Part shown: positions 1 to 7,524 of the stretch, one piece after another
Layout: the number at the start of each line of letters is the position of its first letter
Numbering within the stretch: position 1 is the stretch's first letter
NCBI GenBank assembly: GCA_016873395.1
Contig: VGXG01000006.1
Span: 1 to 64,000, forward strand
DNA length: 64,000 nucleotides
From: Nitrospira sp.
GTDB taxonomy: Bacteria > Nitrospirota > Nitrospiria > Nitrospirales > Nitrospiraceae
Direction of reading: 5' to 3'
Program-made: the position numbers and the translations under genes
The notes under the pieces: model-generated
What the model was told of the DNA's origin: nothing
Databases searched by the model: none
The model's input: the letters and a program-made list of their open reading frames with translations, nothing else

Positions 1-118
1 GAGCAGCGGGGATGCTTAGTGCGGTCGAGCCGGAGCCTCTGAGCAGGGCAGGACCGGCCACCCCGCCCTTTTCCTTCGTCAGTCGATCAGATTCCGGGAG
101 GCGCCGGAGCGGAGGGCC

Positions 119-553
119 ATGCACCCCGCCCCCTCTAGGCGCGACAAGTTCCAGGAAGCCCTCGACGACATGTGGCGGAACCTGGACCTTTGCGCTGGCG
201 AAAAGCTCGACCGCCAGAATCCGGACTATCGCAAGCTCATGGCTCAGGAAACAACCAGCGGGCCCAAGCGGGTCTGCTGGAACAGCCGGATCGCCCCGCA
301 CAACTTTGAAGGCTTCTTCCTGAACATGGGGGACATGTTGGTCAAGAAGGGCGAGGTGGAACCAGCCAGGAAGATCTACGCCATTGCCAAACTCTCGAAG
401 GGCTACGAGTCCTGGCAGTACAGGGCCCTCTTAGAAGCACGTATCGCTCAGGCCGACGAACGGGCCCGGCAGTTCAAGGCAGCCGATCCCAAACATCATC
501 CAGAGATCATGTTCAATTCCGCCTATTCCTGCACCGCCTGCCACGCGCAATGA
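119..553 (+). CDS. small protein with C-terminal CxxCH heme c motif
   Basis: 144-residue soluble-looking protein whose last residues are C-T-A-C-H-A-Q, a CxxCH heme c attachment motif, preceded by helical sequence. A heme c protein would act outside the cytoplasm, but no signal peptide follows the ATG used here. The frame is open upstream to a TAG at 17-19 with no better start, so the 5' end may be misplaced or lost. It may be a monoheme cytochrome-like electron carrier or a protein with a chance CxxCH. Not recognised as a named family. Confidence 0.6.
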   Translation: MHPAPSRRDKFQEALDDMWRNLDLCAGEKLDRQNPDYRKLMAQETTSGPKRVCWNSRIAPHNFEGFFLNMGDMLVKKGEVEPARKIYAIAKLSKGYESWQYRALLEARIAQADERARQFKAADPKHHPEIMFNSAYSCTACHAQ

Positions 554-563
554 GCTTCGTCCG

Positions 564-842
564 TCATTTTCCTGCGAGTAAGTAGTACACAACAGCGCCC
601 AACGCCAGCAATCCTACAAGCCAGAGCAGGCAGCCGCGCTTGGTCTCCGCTTGGGCCTGCTCCAAGGATCGCTGCAAGAGGGGGTCGCGACGGACATGGT
701 CGTCCACCAGATCCTTCGCTTCCTTAAGGCCGAGGTTCCGCTCCAGGCGAAGCAGCTTGATGGCCTCTATCTTCTTCCCCTTCCGTAGGGCGTCAAGCAC
801 AGGGGGCGGGAGGCCGACCTCCTCGCGCGGCGCCTCAGTCAC
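564..842 (-). CDS. membrane-anchored protein with ribosomal L7/L12 C-terminal-like domain
   Basis: 92 residues from a GTG start at 842, preceded by an AAGGAAG ribosome site; the start overlaps the stop of the upstream gene by 8 nt, indicating translational coupling. Residues about 12-45 contain KKIEAIKLLR and LGLKEAKDLVDD, closely resembling the bL12 C-terminal domain that contacts translation factors in the true ribosomal protein. A single hydrophobic helix (LLWLVGLLALGAVVYYLLAG) closes the C-terminus. The function is unknown; the domain may bind a protein partner at the inner membrane. A longer reading from further upstream is less likely because it would run through the neighbouring gene. 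Confidence 0.7.
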   Translation of the reverse strand: MTEAPREEVGLPPPVLDALRKGKKIEAIKLLRLERNLGLKEAKDLVDDHVRRDPLLQRSLEQAQAETKRGCLLWLVGLLALGAVVYYLLAGK

Positions 843-1068
843 AGCCTTCTTCCTTTCGATTCGTTTTGAACAACGCCTTGATCTTCTCCCATACTTCTCG
901 GCCGAGGAGCAGGACGCCGAGAAAGAAACTCGCTTCGCCCAGGACAATGAGCCCGGTTGTTGCGGCAGCGGCCTGGCCGACTGAGATGTCGAAGAACGGG
1001 AGCGTCGTGATGGCGCCCCATGCGACGCAGGACAAGACCAGCAGGATATAGCCGAGTATTTTCCTCAT
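835..1068 (-). CDS. small two-helix membrane protein, transporter-suffix-domain type
   Basis: 77 residues starting MRKILGYILLVLSCVAWG, with two predicted transmembrane helices and a basic tail (KIKALFKTNRK). The pattern (first helix, FFDIS turn, TTGLIVLGEASFFLGVLLLG, then EVWEKIK) matches my recollection of the small family annotated as transporter suffix domain proteins, whose role is undefined. ATG at 1068 is preferred to the TTG at 1089 because the first helix follows it directly. It is co-transcribed with the bL12-like gene downstream. Confidence 0.7.
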   Translation of the reverse strand: MRKILGYILLVLSCVAWGAITTLPFFDISVGQAAAATTGLIVLGEASFFLGVLLLGREVWEKIKALFKTNRKEEGCD

Positions 1069-1229
1069 GTACGACCGCCTTGCGCCCAATCTGATGGGGC
1101 ACCCTAGCGGGGCTTCCCCTGATTGTCAATCAGCGGGAGTCGCTTCCCCTTGTGGGGCCTGGAATCCCGGGCCCCTGCACACCGGCGCGCGAGGTTCCGA
1201 CGGGGAGCAGGCCCGCATCTGCCGTCGAT

Positions 1230-1398
1230 CAATGGTATAGTGTGGTGCCGTTTAGGCTGTATCGTCTATTGCTGCCGCACAGCCGGTGAGGCTGCACATC
1301 TCCTTGAGCATGGTGTTGAAAGACCCTGTTGGTGCTCTGTCAGCGGCACGATCACGAACGACTACGATGTTTTGGCCTACTACCCCCAGGAGGATGCC
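1230..1398 (+). other. 5' leader of the ABM-like gene
   Basis: A TATAGT hexamer near 1235-1240 could be a -10 box, which would leave a leader of about 150 nt with several GC-rich inverted segments (for example GGCTG...CAGCC around 1256-1276). No known riboswitch class was recognised. Confidence 0.25.
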
Positions 1399-1824
1399 AT
1401 GTTCGGTCCCATCACACTCCCCTTCGGAGCCAAAATGCTGTTCAACACCGTGAAGCTCAAACCCGGCGTCACTTTCGATGAGGTGGAGATGGCCGTCGGG
1501 GAAATGTGCATGGTCGTCAAGGAAACCTACGGCGGTCACAAAGGGGGATTCATCGCCGGGCAGGTATTCAAGTTCTCCGGGTTCATCTCCGATGAAGGCT
1601 CCCTGAATGCATCCAAGACCGCCGACGACCATTATGCGATCGTGACCTATTGGCACTCGTTTGAGGACCACGAAAAATCCCATGCCGACGAAATCTTCAA
1701 CAGCAAGTTCGCCGCCTTGACCGCCATGTGCTCCGAAACCAAGGAACTCGGGTACGACATGCTGTGGCAGGGCGCGGCGTCCCAGAGTGCCGAGCCAAGA
1801 GAGAACACGAAAAATCTGCTGTAA
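1399..1824 (+). CDS. conserved small protein, possible dimeric alpha/beta-barrel (ABM-like)
   Basis: 141 residues; ATG 1399 has an excellent AGGAGG site at 1388-1393, so the longer open frame upstream is untranslated. The sequence (FNTVKLKPGVTFDEVEMAVGE near the N-terminus, then HYAIVTYWHSFEDHEKSH in the middle) has the length and pattern of dimeric ferredoxin-like folds such as antibiotic-biosynthesis-monooxygenase-like proteins. No catalytic motif is diagnostic. It is followed after about 185 nt by the arsenic methyltransferase gene, which has its own promoter, so the two are probably separate units. Confidence 0.65.
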   Translation: MFGPITLPFGAKMLFNTVKLKPGVTFDEVEMAVGEMCMVVKETYGGHKGGFIAGQVFKFSGFISDEGSLNASKTADDHYAIVTYWHSFEDHEKSHADEIFNSKFAALTAMCSETKELGYDMLWQGAASQSAEPRENTKNLL

Positions 1825-1947
1825 GGATCCTGCCGCTCACGCGACCAATCCTCACGAGGCGGAGCGATCACGGACTTGGTCTTTCCGGCAATGGACGCCG
1901 GCTTGGAGGTCCGAGTCCCCCCTACTATCTATGCTGCGACAAGCGGG

Positions 1948-1976
1948 TTGACGTAGCAGAAGTGACCTGTTATATG
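1948..1976 (+). promoter_or_regulatory. sigma70-type promoter for arsM
   Basis: TTGACG at 1948-1953, a 17-nt spacer, and TATATG at 1971-1976, about 34 nt before the chosen ATG. Good match to the vegetative consensus. No ArsR gene or obvious ArsR operator was seen nearby, so arsenic-responsive control is not shown. Confidence 0.6.
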
Positions 1977-2009
1977 CAGCCATCTCGATATCTTGACGTG
2001 CGAGGGATT

Positions 2010-3197
2010 ATGGCGAACGACACGATTACACAGCATGTCAGCGAGCGGTACGCCCGGGCTGCCGCCACGAGCGAGCAGATGTGCTGCCCGACCAGCTATA
2101 ACCTGGCCGACCTGCGCACCTTCATCCCCGAAGAAGTCCTGAAAATCTCCTACGGCTGCGGCACGCCGGCGGGCTTGGAGACTGTCCGGTCAGGCGAGAC
2201 CGTCCTGGACATCGGCTCCGGCGGCGGAATCGACTGTTTCGAGGCCTCCCGCCGCGTCGGGCCGACCGGCCACGTGATCGGGCTCGACATGACCGACACG
2301 ATGCTCGACATCGCCCGGCGCTACGCCCCGGTTGTGGCCAAGAACCTCGGCCACGAGACTTCCAACGTGGAGTTTCGCAAGGGCCTGGCGGAGGCCATGC
2401 CGGTCGAGGCCAACAGCATTGACCTGATCATTTCCAATTGCGTCATCAACCTGGCGCCGGACAAGCAGAAGGTCTTCCGCGAGATGTACCGGGTGCTCAA
2501 GCCGGGCGGGCGGTTTACGATCTCCGACATCGTTTCGGACCAGCCGGTGCCGAACTACCTGATCCACGACCAAGAAAAATGGGGCGATTGCCTCTCCGGC
2601 GCCCTCCAGGCGGGCGACTATCTGGGCGGCCTCGTGCAAGCCGGATTCCTGGGCATTCATCAGGTGAAGTTCACCCCCTGGCAGGTCATCGACGGGATTC
2701 ATTTCCTGTCGCTGACCCTGACCGGTTACAAGCTGCCAGAGACCGGCGAACCCAATGGAGTCCGGTTCGCCACCTTGCGCGGCCCCTTCAGCCGGGCGGT
2801 GGATGAGCTGGGACAGGTCTACCTTCGCGGGGTTCCGCAACCGGTCACGGCCCGGACTGCGCATCTGCTCAAGAGCCCGCCGTTTGACGGTCTGTTCCTC
2901 CTGTCCGATGCGCCGGTCACGCTGACTGAGTCCGATCCGCGGCTTGTCGCGATCAAGCCGGAACAGGCACCTTGCGTCTGGCAGGGGCACTTCGCCCTCT
3001 TCACCGGCCCGTTCCTCGAGGTGTGCGACGACGACTCTCATCGGTACTTCAGAGGGACGCCGCTGGAGGTTTGCTCGAAGACAGTGAAGGTGTTGGGAAC
3101 AGACGCTTATCGCCCGCATTTCGCCGTGATCAATCGGGCCGCAGGCCCTGTGACGGGGGTAGAAGTCGCGTGCAGCCCCTCGGGGAGTTGTTGCTGA
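2010..3197 (+). CDS. arsM: arsenite methyltransferase (ArsM-like) with C-terminal extension
   Basis: 395-residue class I SAM methyltransferase. The SAM loop VLDIGSGGGIDCF lies at about 65-77. Cysteines used for As(III) binding in characterised ArsM enzymes have clear counterparts: YGCGTP (C50), SNCVINL and GDCLSGA; further thiols are CC at 25-26 and a terminal SGSCC. Known family reaction: stepwise methylation of As(III) to dimethylated species. The last ~130 residues form an extra cysteine-bearing domain beyond the catalytic core. An adjacent arsS gene argues that the product feeds arsenosugar synthesis. Start at 2010 chosen because the in-frame ATG at 1974 lies inside the promoter -10 box. 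Confidence 0.85.
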   Translation: MANDTITQHVSERYARAAATSEQMCCPTSYNLADLRTFIPEEVLKISYGCGTPAGLETVRSGETVLDIGSGGGIDCFEASRRVGPTGHVIGLDMTDTMLDIARRYAPVVAKNLGHETSNVEFRKGLAEAMPVEANSIDLIISNCVINLAPDKQKVFREMYRVLKPGGRFTISDIVSDQPVPNYLIHDQEKWGDCLSGALQAGDYLGGLVQAGFLGIHQVKFTPWQVIDGIHFLSLTLTGYKLPETGEPNGVRFATLRGPFSRAVDELGQVYLRGVPQPVTARTAHLLKSPPFDGLFLLSDAPVTLTESDPRLVAIKPEQAPCVWQGHFALFTGPFLEVCDDDSHRYFRGTPLEVCSKTVKVLGTDAYRPHFAVINRAAGPVTGVEVACSPSGSCC

Positions 3198-3204
3198 CTT
3201 CTTG

Positions 3205-3268
3205 AGCTGTCAGCCGTCGGCATTCAGCCTTTAGCTGATGGCTGGGAGCTGAAAGCTGAGAGCCATCG
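3205..3268. repeat. R1-family imperfect hairpin (TCAGC/GCTGA words)
   Basis: Spacer between arsM and arsS made of short words on one arm (GTCAGCC, TTCAGCC) and their complements on the other (GGCTGGG, AGCTGAAAGCTGA), able to fold as a long imperfect hairpin including GATGGCT/AGCCATC. Same style as spacers near 21.8, 22.2, 24.6, 31.7, 38.2 and 41 kb. Confidence 0.6.
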
Positions 3269-3276
3269 GTGATTTT

Positions 3277-4314
3277 ATGGGATTGAGTTTACTGGCTCGC
3301 AGCAACCCCCTCGCCTCGACCGGCGAGCAACTCCGCCTCCTGGCTACAACTGACGCTTGTCCCCCGTTCGAATCTCTCATGAAAACAGCGGGGCTTTCCC
3401 CTCTCCACGCCACCGGCATCACGGTGTTCCAGATCAACGTCGGCAAGTTGTGCAACCAAACCTGCCGGCATTGTCATGTGGACGCGGGCCCCGACCGGCA
3501 AGAAATCATGACGCGCGAGACGGCGGAGCTTTGCGTCAAGGCCCTGGCCCGGACCGACATTCCCACCCTGGACATCACCGGCGGAGCGCCTGAGCTCAAT
3601 CCCAATTTCCGCTGGCTGGTCGAGCAGGGGCGAGCGCTCAGTCGCCACGTGATGGACCGCTGCAACCTCTCGGTGCTGCTCCTGCCCTCACAAGCGGACC
3701 TGGCCGAGTTCCTGGCTCAGCATCAAGTCGAGGTGATCGCCTCCCTGCCCTATTACCGTCCTTCCCAGACCGACGCGCAGCGGGGCGAGGGAGTCTTCGA
3801 GAAGTCCATCTGCGCATTGCAACAACTAAACCGGCTGGGGTACGGCGTGGAAGGAAGCGGGCTCACCTTGAACCTCGTCCACAATCCAGTCGGCGCCTTC
3901 CTCCCGCCGAAGCAGGAGGCGATCGAGGCTCAGTTCCATCGAGAGCTGAAACGGTCCCACGGAGTGGTCTTCAACCATCTCTACACGATCACCAACATGC
4001 CGATCAGCCGGTTTTTGGAATTCCTCATCGAGTCGGGGAACTACGACGACTACATGGAACGGCTCGCCAACGCCTTCAACCCGACTGCGGCCGCCGGGGT
4101 CATGTGTCGCTATACCCTTTCCGTGGGCTGGGACGGCACCCTCTACGACTGCGATTTCAACCAGATGCTGGACCTGCCGGTGAACCACGGGACGCCACAA
4201 CACATCCGTGACTTCGATCCGGCCCGCTTGCACAGCCGCCGGATCGTCACCGGCAACCACTGTTACGGCTGCACCGCCGGTGCCGGCTCCTCGTGCGGCG
4301 GCGCGGTCACCTGA
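3277..4314 (+). CDS. arsS: arsenosugar biosynthesis radical SAM protein ArsS
   Basis: 345 residues. The radical-SAM cluster motif is C59-N-Q-T-C63-R-H-C66, followed by the glycine-rich DITGGAPELNPNF segment. The C-terminal part (MCRYTLSVGWDGTLYDCDFNQML, then NHCYGCTAGAGSSCGG, 20-residue pieces given separately) is the cysteine-rich DUF3641-type tail of ArsS. Known role: combines a 5'-deoxyadenosyl radical from SAM with dimethylarsinous acid to give dimethylarsinoyl-5'-deoxyadenosine, the arsenosugar precursor. It follows arsM by about 80 nt and precedes the pit gene by 11 nt. No strong ribosome site is visible before ATG 3277. Confidence 0.9.
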   Translation: MGLSLLARSNPLASTGEQLRLLATTDACPPFESLMKTAGLSPLHATGITVFQINVGKLCNQTCRHCHVDAGPDRQEIMTRETAELCVKALARTDIPTLDITGGAPELNPNFRWLVEQGRALSRHVMDRCNLSVLLLPSQADLAEFLAQHQVEVIASLPYYRPSQTDAQRGEGVFEKSICALQQLNRLGYGVEGSGLTLNLVHNPVGAFLPPKQEAIEAQFHRELKRSHGVVFNHLYTITNMPISRFLEFLIESGNYDDYMERLANAFNPTAAAGVMCRYTLSVGWDGTLYDCDFNQMLDLPVNHGTPQHIRDFDPARLHSRRIVTGNHCYGCTAGAGSSCGGAVT

Positions 4315-4325
4315 CCCCCTTCGCC

Positions 4326-5459
4326 ATGGACCTTTCCTTCCTCACCTTTCTCCTGGTTCTCGTTCTGGCCTTCGCCAACGGCACGAACGATGTTTCCAAG
4401 GCCATTGCCACGCTGGTCGGGAGCGGGGTCACGAACTATCGCACTGCCATCCTCTGGGGAACGGCTTGGACGGTCCTCGGAGCCGCCGCCGCCGCCTTCG
4501 TCGCCACCGCCATGATGGCAACCTTCAGCAGCGGGCTGGTGCAGCCAGGAACGATCGCCTCACCCTTTCTGGCTCTTGCAGTTCTTATCGGAGCAATGGT
4601 CTGGGTGCTGTTTGCGTCACGGACCGGCCTGCCGGTCTCCACAACTCACGCACTGACCGGGGCCATTGTCGGCGCAGGGTTCGTCTCATTCGGGATAGAC
4701 GGGCTGGTGTGGCCGGCTATCGTGGGAAAAATCGTGCTCCCCTTACTCCTCAGCCCGGTGCTGGCCTTGACACTGTCGGTCTTGATCCATCCAGCGCTTC
4801 GCAGCCTCGCCGGCCACTGGGAAGGAACCTGTCTGTGCCTCATGCCCAACGCCCGCGCGCTGGTGACCGTGGACGCGCGAGGGGCTACCCGCACCCTGTT
4901 TCAAGCCACCGGCTTCGGGCAACCCGTCACCGCCGTGCCGTCTCAATGCGACCGGGCCGGCCTGCGGGGCCTCACGATCGGCTTGGACAGCATCCACTGG
5001 ATCTCCAGCGGCCTGGCCTCATTCGCTCGCGGTACGAATGACACACCCAAGATCGTCGCCATGCTCCTGCTCGGAAACACCGTGGCATCATGGCCGAGCG
5101 CTCGACTCCAGATCGCTGCTCTTGTAGGGGTGGCGCTGGCGATGGGAGCCGGCAGCTACTTCGGCGGGCTGCGTGTCACGGAGGTCCTGGCCGAGAAAGT
5201 CACGCGGATGGACCATGTCGAAGGGCTCTCGGCAAACTTGACGACTTCCTCGCTGGTGCTGGTATCCGCCACTTTAGGCCTGCCGGTCTCAACGACCCAT
5301 GTCAGCAGTTCCGCCATCATCGGAATCGGCCTGCTCAAAGGGCTTCGCGCCGTTCGTTGGGCCACCGTCCGGGACATGGTGCTGGCCTGGATCGTCACGC
5401 TGCCTGCTTCCGCGATCCTCGCAAGCCTGGCCTATCTGCTCCTCACCAGGCTTTTGTAA
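4326..5459 (+). CDS. pit: Pit-family inorganic phosphate transporter
   Basis: 377-residue polytopic membrane protein with the two hallmark repeats: FANGTNDVSKAIA near residue 17 and FARGTNDTPKIVA near 238, each paired with a GLPVSTTHA/GLPVSTTHV signature. This is the inverted-repeat PiT fold that symports phosphate with cations across the inner membrane. A soluble cytoplasmic loop lies near 165-215. The 11-nt spacing after arsS suggests co-transcription. Pit transporters also let in arsenate, so a link to the arsenic genes is plausible but inferred. Confidence 0.9.
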   Translation: MDLSFLTFLLVLVLAFANGTNDVSKAIATLVGSGVTNYRTAILWGTAWTVLGAAAAAFVATAMMATFSSGLVQPGTIASPFLALAVLIGAMVWVLFASRTGLPVSTTHALTGAIVGAGFVSFGIDGLVWPAIVGKIVLPLLLSPVLALTLSVLIHPALRSLAGHWEGTCLCLMPNARALVTVDARGATRTLFQATGFGQPVTAVPSQCDRAGLRGLTIGLDSIHWISSGLASFARGTNDTPKIVAMLLLGNTVASWPSARLQIAALVGVALAMGAGSYFGGLRVTEVLAEKVTRMDHVEGLSANLTTSSLVLVSATLGLPVSTTHVSSSAIIGIGLLKGLRAVRWATVRDMVLAWIVTLPASAILASLAYLLLTRLL

Positions 5460-5557
5460 GCTAACTTACAGTTTACCAGCAGCACATTGGGGTATTCAGC
5501 ATCCATCAAAACATATGAAGTTATCTTAATTACTATATTTGTCAGAAAGGACTACTG

Positions 5558-6661
5558 ATGGGCACGCAGTTGTCGGGATGGACTATGCGCCAAAGAGTCA
5601 GGCCATCACTGTTCCAATATAGACGCAGTCTTGCGATGACCTGTCTGTTCTTCGGAATTGGCTTCGGGCTGATCTCCGCAAAGACAGTCCAGGCCTTCGA
5701 CTGGGTCCCCTCTCAGGAAGAAATTCAGAAGTACCGGAAGACCTGGAATCCCCTGTCGAACGGGCCCATCTTCATCAGCGGCGTGGACATCCATCCCCAA
5801 GGGCAGTTGACGGTCCATCCGTTTCTTTTCACACAGATCAGCGAGAAGCGTTTCGGAAACGACCTCACCGTGAATCGAACTTCGGCGCCAACCCATTCCT
5901 ATCAGTTGAACCCCCTGGTCACCATCGCCTACGGCATCACGGACCACCTGGAGCTGAACGTCGGGCTTTCCGAATCCACGTTCTGGGCCCGTGATACGGA
6001 CCGCTTCAATCGGGGCAGGGGCGGCCCCGTGACCACCAATTCTGGCATGGGCGATACCCAGCTCTATCTCAAATACCGCCCGATCGTTCAGGACCCGGAC
6101 GGGTGGCGCCCCTCCGTCACCACGTTCAACATGATCGTCCTGCCCACCAGCCGATGGTTTACCGGCACTCAAAGCCCTCCCGGAGGGTTCGCCCCCTTAG
6201 GCCGACTGCCGGCTACCCGGTTTGGTTCCCTGACTTGGACGGAAGGTCTCATGTTCCGGAAGAACCTGCAGCCGTTCCGGATCAGCGGCGGTGTCTTTTA
6301 CTCGTACCATCTTCCGGGAAGTGACGCAGGCCAGACGACTTACACGGCAGACATCGTGAACACCCGGCTCATTCTAGAATATATCCTGGATGACAAACGG
6401 GGCTTCGGCTACAACCTCGAGTTCGTGGGCTTTCACGGACTCACCTGGCGCGCCGATGGCCATTCCATCAACACAGGCGGCGGGAATGGTTTCACAACAC
6501 TCGGCGTCCAGCCGACCATTCAATACCGCATCGGCGAACACTGGGTGGGCGCCGCGGGAGTCCTGTTCTCCGTCGCCGGGCAGAACACTCTCGCTGCCAT
6601 CTATCCCAACTTCTCCATTTACTATTACTGGAGCAAGAGCGGCAAGGTGATCATGCGGTGA
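5558..6661 (+). CDS. outer-membrane beta-barrel protein, transporter/MetA-type
   Basis: 367 residues. N-terminal basic segment and hydrophobic helix (TCLFFGIGFGLISAKTVQA) form a signal peptide with likely cleavage after VQA. The rest has alternating aromatic/polar beta strands (LNPLVTIAYGITDHLELNVG, GMGDTQLYLKYRPI, GVQPTIQYRIG) typical of the putative outer-membrane transporter family related to phenol-degradation meta proteins. It ends in VIMR, not the usual terminal aromatic. AAAGGA lies before ATG 5558; ATG 5585 is an alternative. The substrate is unknown. Confidence 0.7.
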   Translation: MGTQLSGWTMRQRVRPSLFQYRRSLAMTCLFFGIGFGLISAKTVQAFDWVPSQEEIQKYRKTWNPLSNGPIFISGVDIHPQGQLTVHPFLFTQISEKRFGNDLTVNRTSAPTHSYQLNPLVTIAYGITDHLELNVGLSESTFWARDTDRFNRGRGGPVTTNSGMGDTQLYLKYRPIVQDPDGWRPSVTTFNMIVLPTSRWFTGTQSPPGGFAPLGRLPATRFGSLTWTEGLMFRKNLQPFRISGGVFYSYHLPGSDAGQTTYTADIVNTRLILEYILDDKRGFGYNLEFVGFHGLTWRADGHSINTGGGNGFTTLGVQPTIQYRIGEHWVGAAGVLFSVAGQNTLAAIYPNFSIYYYWSKSGKVIMR

Positions 6662-6677
6662 ACTTAACGGGCAACCC

Positions 6678-6706
6678 TTGTAATCTACTTCCTTTCGGGC
6701 TAGGCT
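6678..6706 (+). promoter_or_regulatory. sigma70-type promoter upstream of VOC gene
   Basis: TTGTAA at 6678-6683, 17-nt spacer, TAGGCT at 6701-6706. A similar TAGGCT or TAGGGT -10 recurs in this window (24697, 34801), suggesting a local preference for G at -10 positions 3-4. Confidence 0.5.
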
Positions 6707-6711
6707 TAAAT

Positions 6712-6750
6712 CAACGATGAATGATGAACGCTGAGCGATGAATGCTAGGG
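6712..6750. repeat. R6-family GATGAATG word repeat
   Basis: Short quasi-tandem run (CGATGAATGATGAACGCTGA, then GCGATGAATGCT) just before the VOC gene. Related words occur near 31.75, 37.65 and 41.05 kb in the complementary sense. Confidence 0.45.
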
Positions 6751-6756
6751 TACGCT

Positions 6757-7365
6757 ATGACGGCAGCACGCCAACTCGATGATGTGCTGGCCCGCTACGT
6801 GGCTGATTTCGTGGCGCGCAACGCGGCAGCTAGGACGCTCAAGCAACAACTGGATGAGGTCGGCGTCGGGTTTTTTCCACTGGCCGACCACATCACCTTT
6901 CGGACCGACAACATCGACCGTCGTGCGGAGGAGTTCCTTGCGCTGGGCTATGCCTGCTCCGAGACGCTGAACTATGACGATTGGTTTGCCAAGGTCTACC
7001 GCAAGCCCGGCTATCCGTCCCTGTTCATCGACCAGGCCTATCCGGACGAACGGGGCAAGACCAGCATCATTCCCGGCTGGGTCGCCAAGTTCGGCGACCG
7101 GACGCTGCACCACATTGCGGTGAAGGTCGAAGACATCGAGCGGGCGATGGAGCGACTGAGTCGTTCCGGCGTCCGGTTTGCCGGATCGATCGTCGGTGAA
7201 AGGGGTGGATCCCTCCGGCAGGTCTTCACGGTCCCGGAGGAAGTGGACGGGGCTGCCTTTTCCGTTGTCGAGCTCACCGAGCGGCACGAAGGGTTTCTCG
7301 GCTTCTCGCCTCCTCAAGCCGACGGCCTCATGAAGTCCACCGCTAGAAAAACACGTGAGGGGTGA
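6757..7365 (+). CDS. VOC (glyoxalase-fold) superfamily protein
   Basis: 202 residues starting MTAARQLDDVLARY; TAGGG 6 nt upstream supports ATG 6757 over ATG 6742. Residues about 45-160 carry the vicinal-oxygen-chelate pattern: DHITFRTDNID near the start of the first module and LHHIAVKVEDIERAME in the second, with a later VVELTE strand supplying a possible metal-binding glutamate. Members are metal-dependent dioxygenases, isomerases or lyases; the substrate cannot be told here. It stands alone between the barrel gene and hflK. Confidence 0.65.
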   Translation: MTAARQLDDVLARYVADFVARNAAARTLKQQLDEVGVGFFPLADHITFRTDNIDRRAEEFLALGYACSETLNYDDWFAKVYRKPGYPSLFIDQAYPDERGKTSIIPGWVAKFGDRTLHHIAVKVEDIERAMERLSRSGVRFAGSIVGERGGSLRQVFTVPEEVDGAAFSVVELTERHEGFLGFSPPQADGLMKSTARKTREG

Positions 7366-7425
7366 AGATCGCCCCATTCATCATTCCTTATTCCTCACCC
7401 ATCACTCATCACCCATCACTCAATA
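7354..7425. repeat. R3-family GTGAGG/CCTCAC word hairpin
   Basis: ACACGTGAGGGGTGAAGATC faces a run of CTCACCCATCACTCATCACC words, giving an imperfect hairpin just after the VOC stop. Likely acts as, or overlaps, a transcription terminator. Confidence 0.5.
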
Positions 7426-7434
7426 TTTGTCTAG

Positions 7435-7464
7435 TTGCTCCGCCGCCGCGAAGTCTGCTATGGT
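7435..7464 (+). promoter_or_regulatory. promoter for hflKC
   Basis: TTGCTC at 7435-7440, 18-nt spacer, extended -10 TGC-TATGGT at 7456-7464, about 60 nt before the hflK start. Confidence 0.5.
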
Positions 7465-7524
7465 GGCCCCGTTGCTGTCACGGTCAGTCCTTCCTACTAG
7501 ACCGAGCGGCGAGAGGAGCGGTGG

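Noticed and set aside
12-323. 103-codon ORF at the left edge
   Set aside because: Overlaps the CxxCH protein in another frame, with arginine/serine/proline-rich shadow composition.
1230-1398. riboswitch in the leader of the ABM-like gene
   Set aside because: Some stems are possible but no conserved core of a known class was found, and the downstream gene has no metabolite link.
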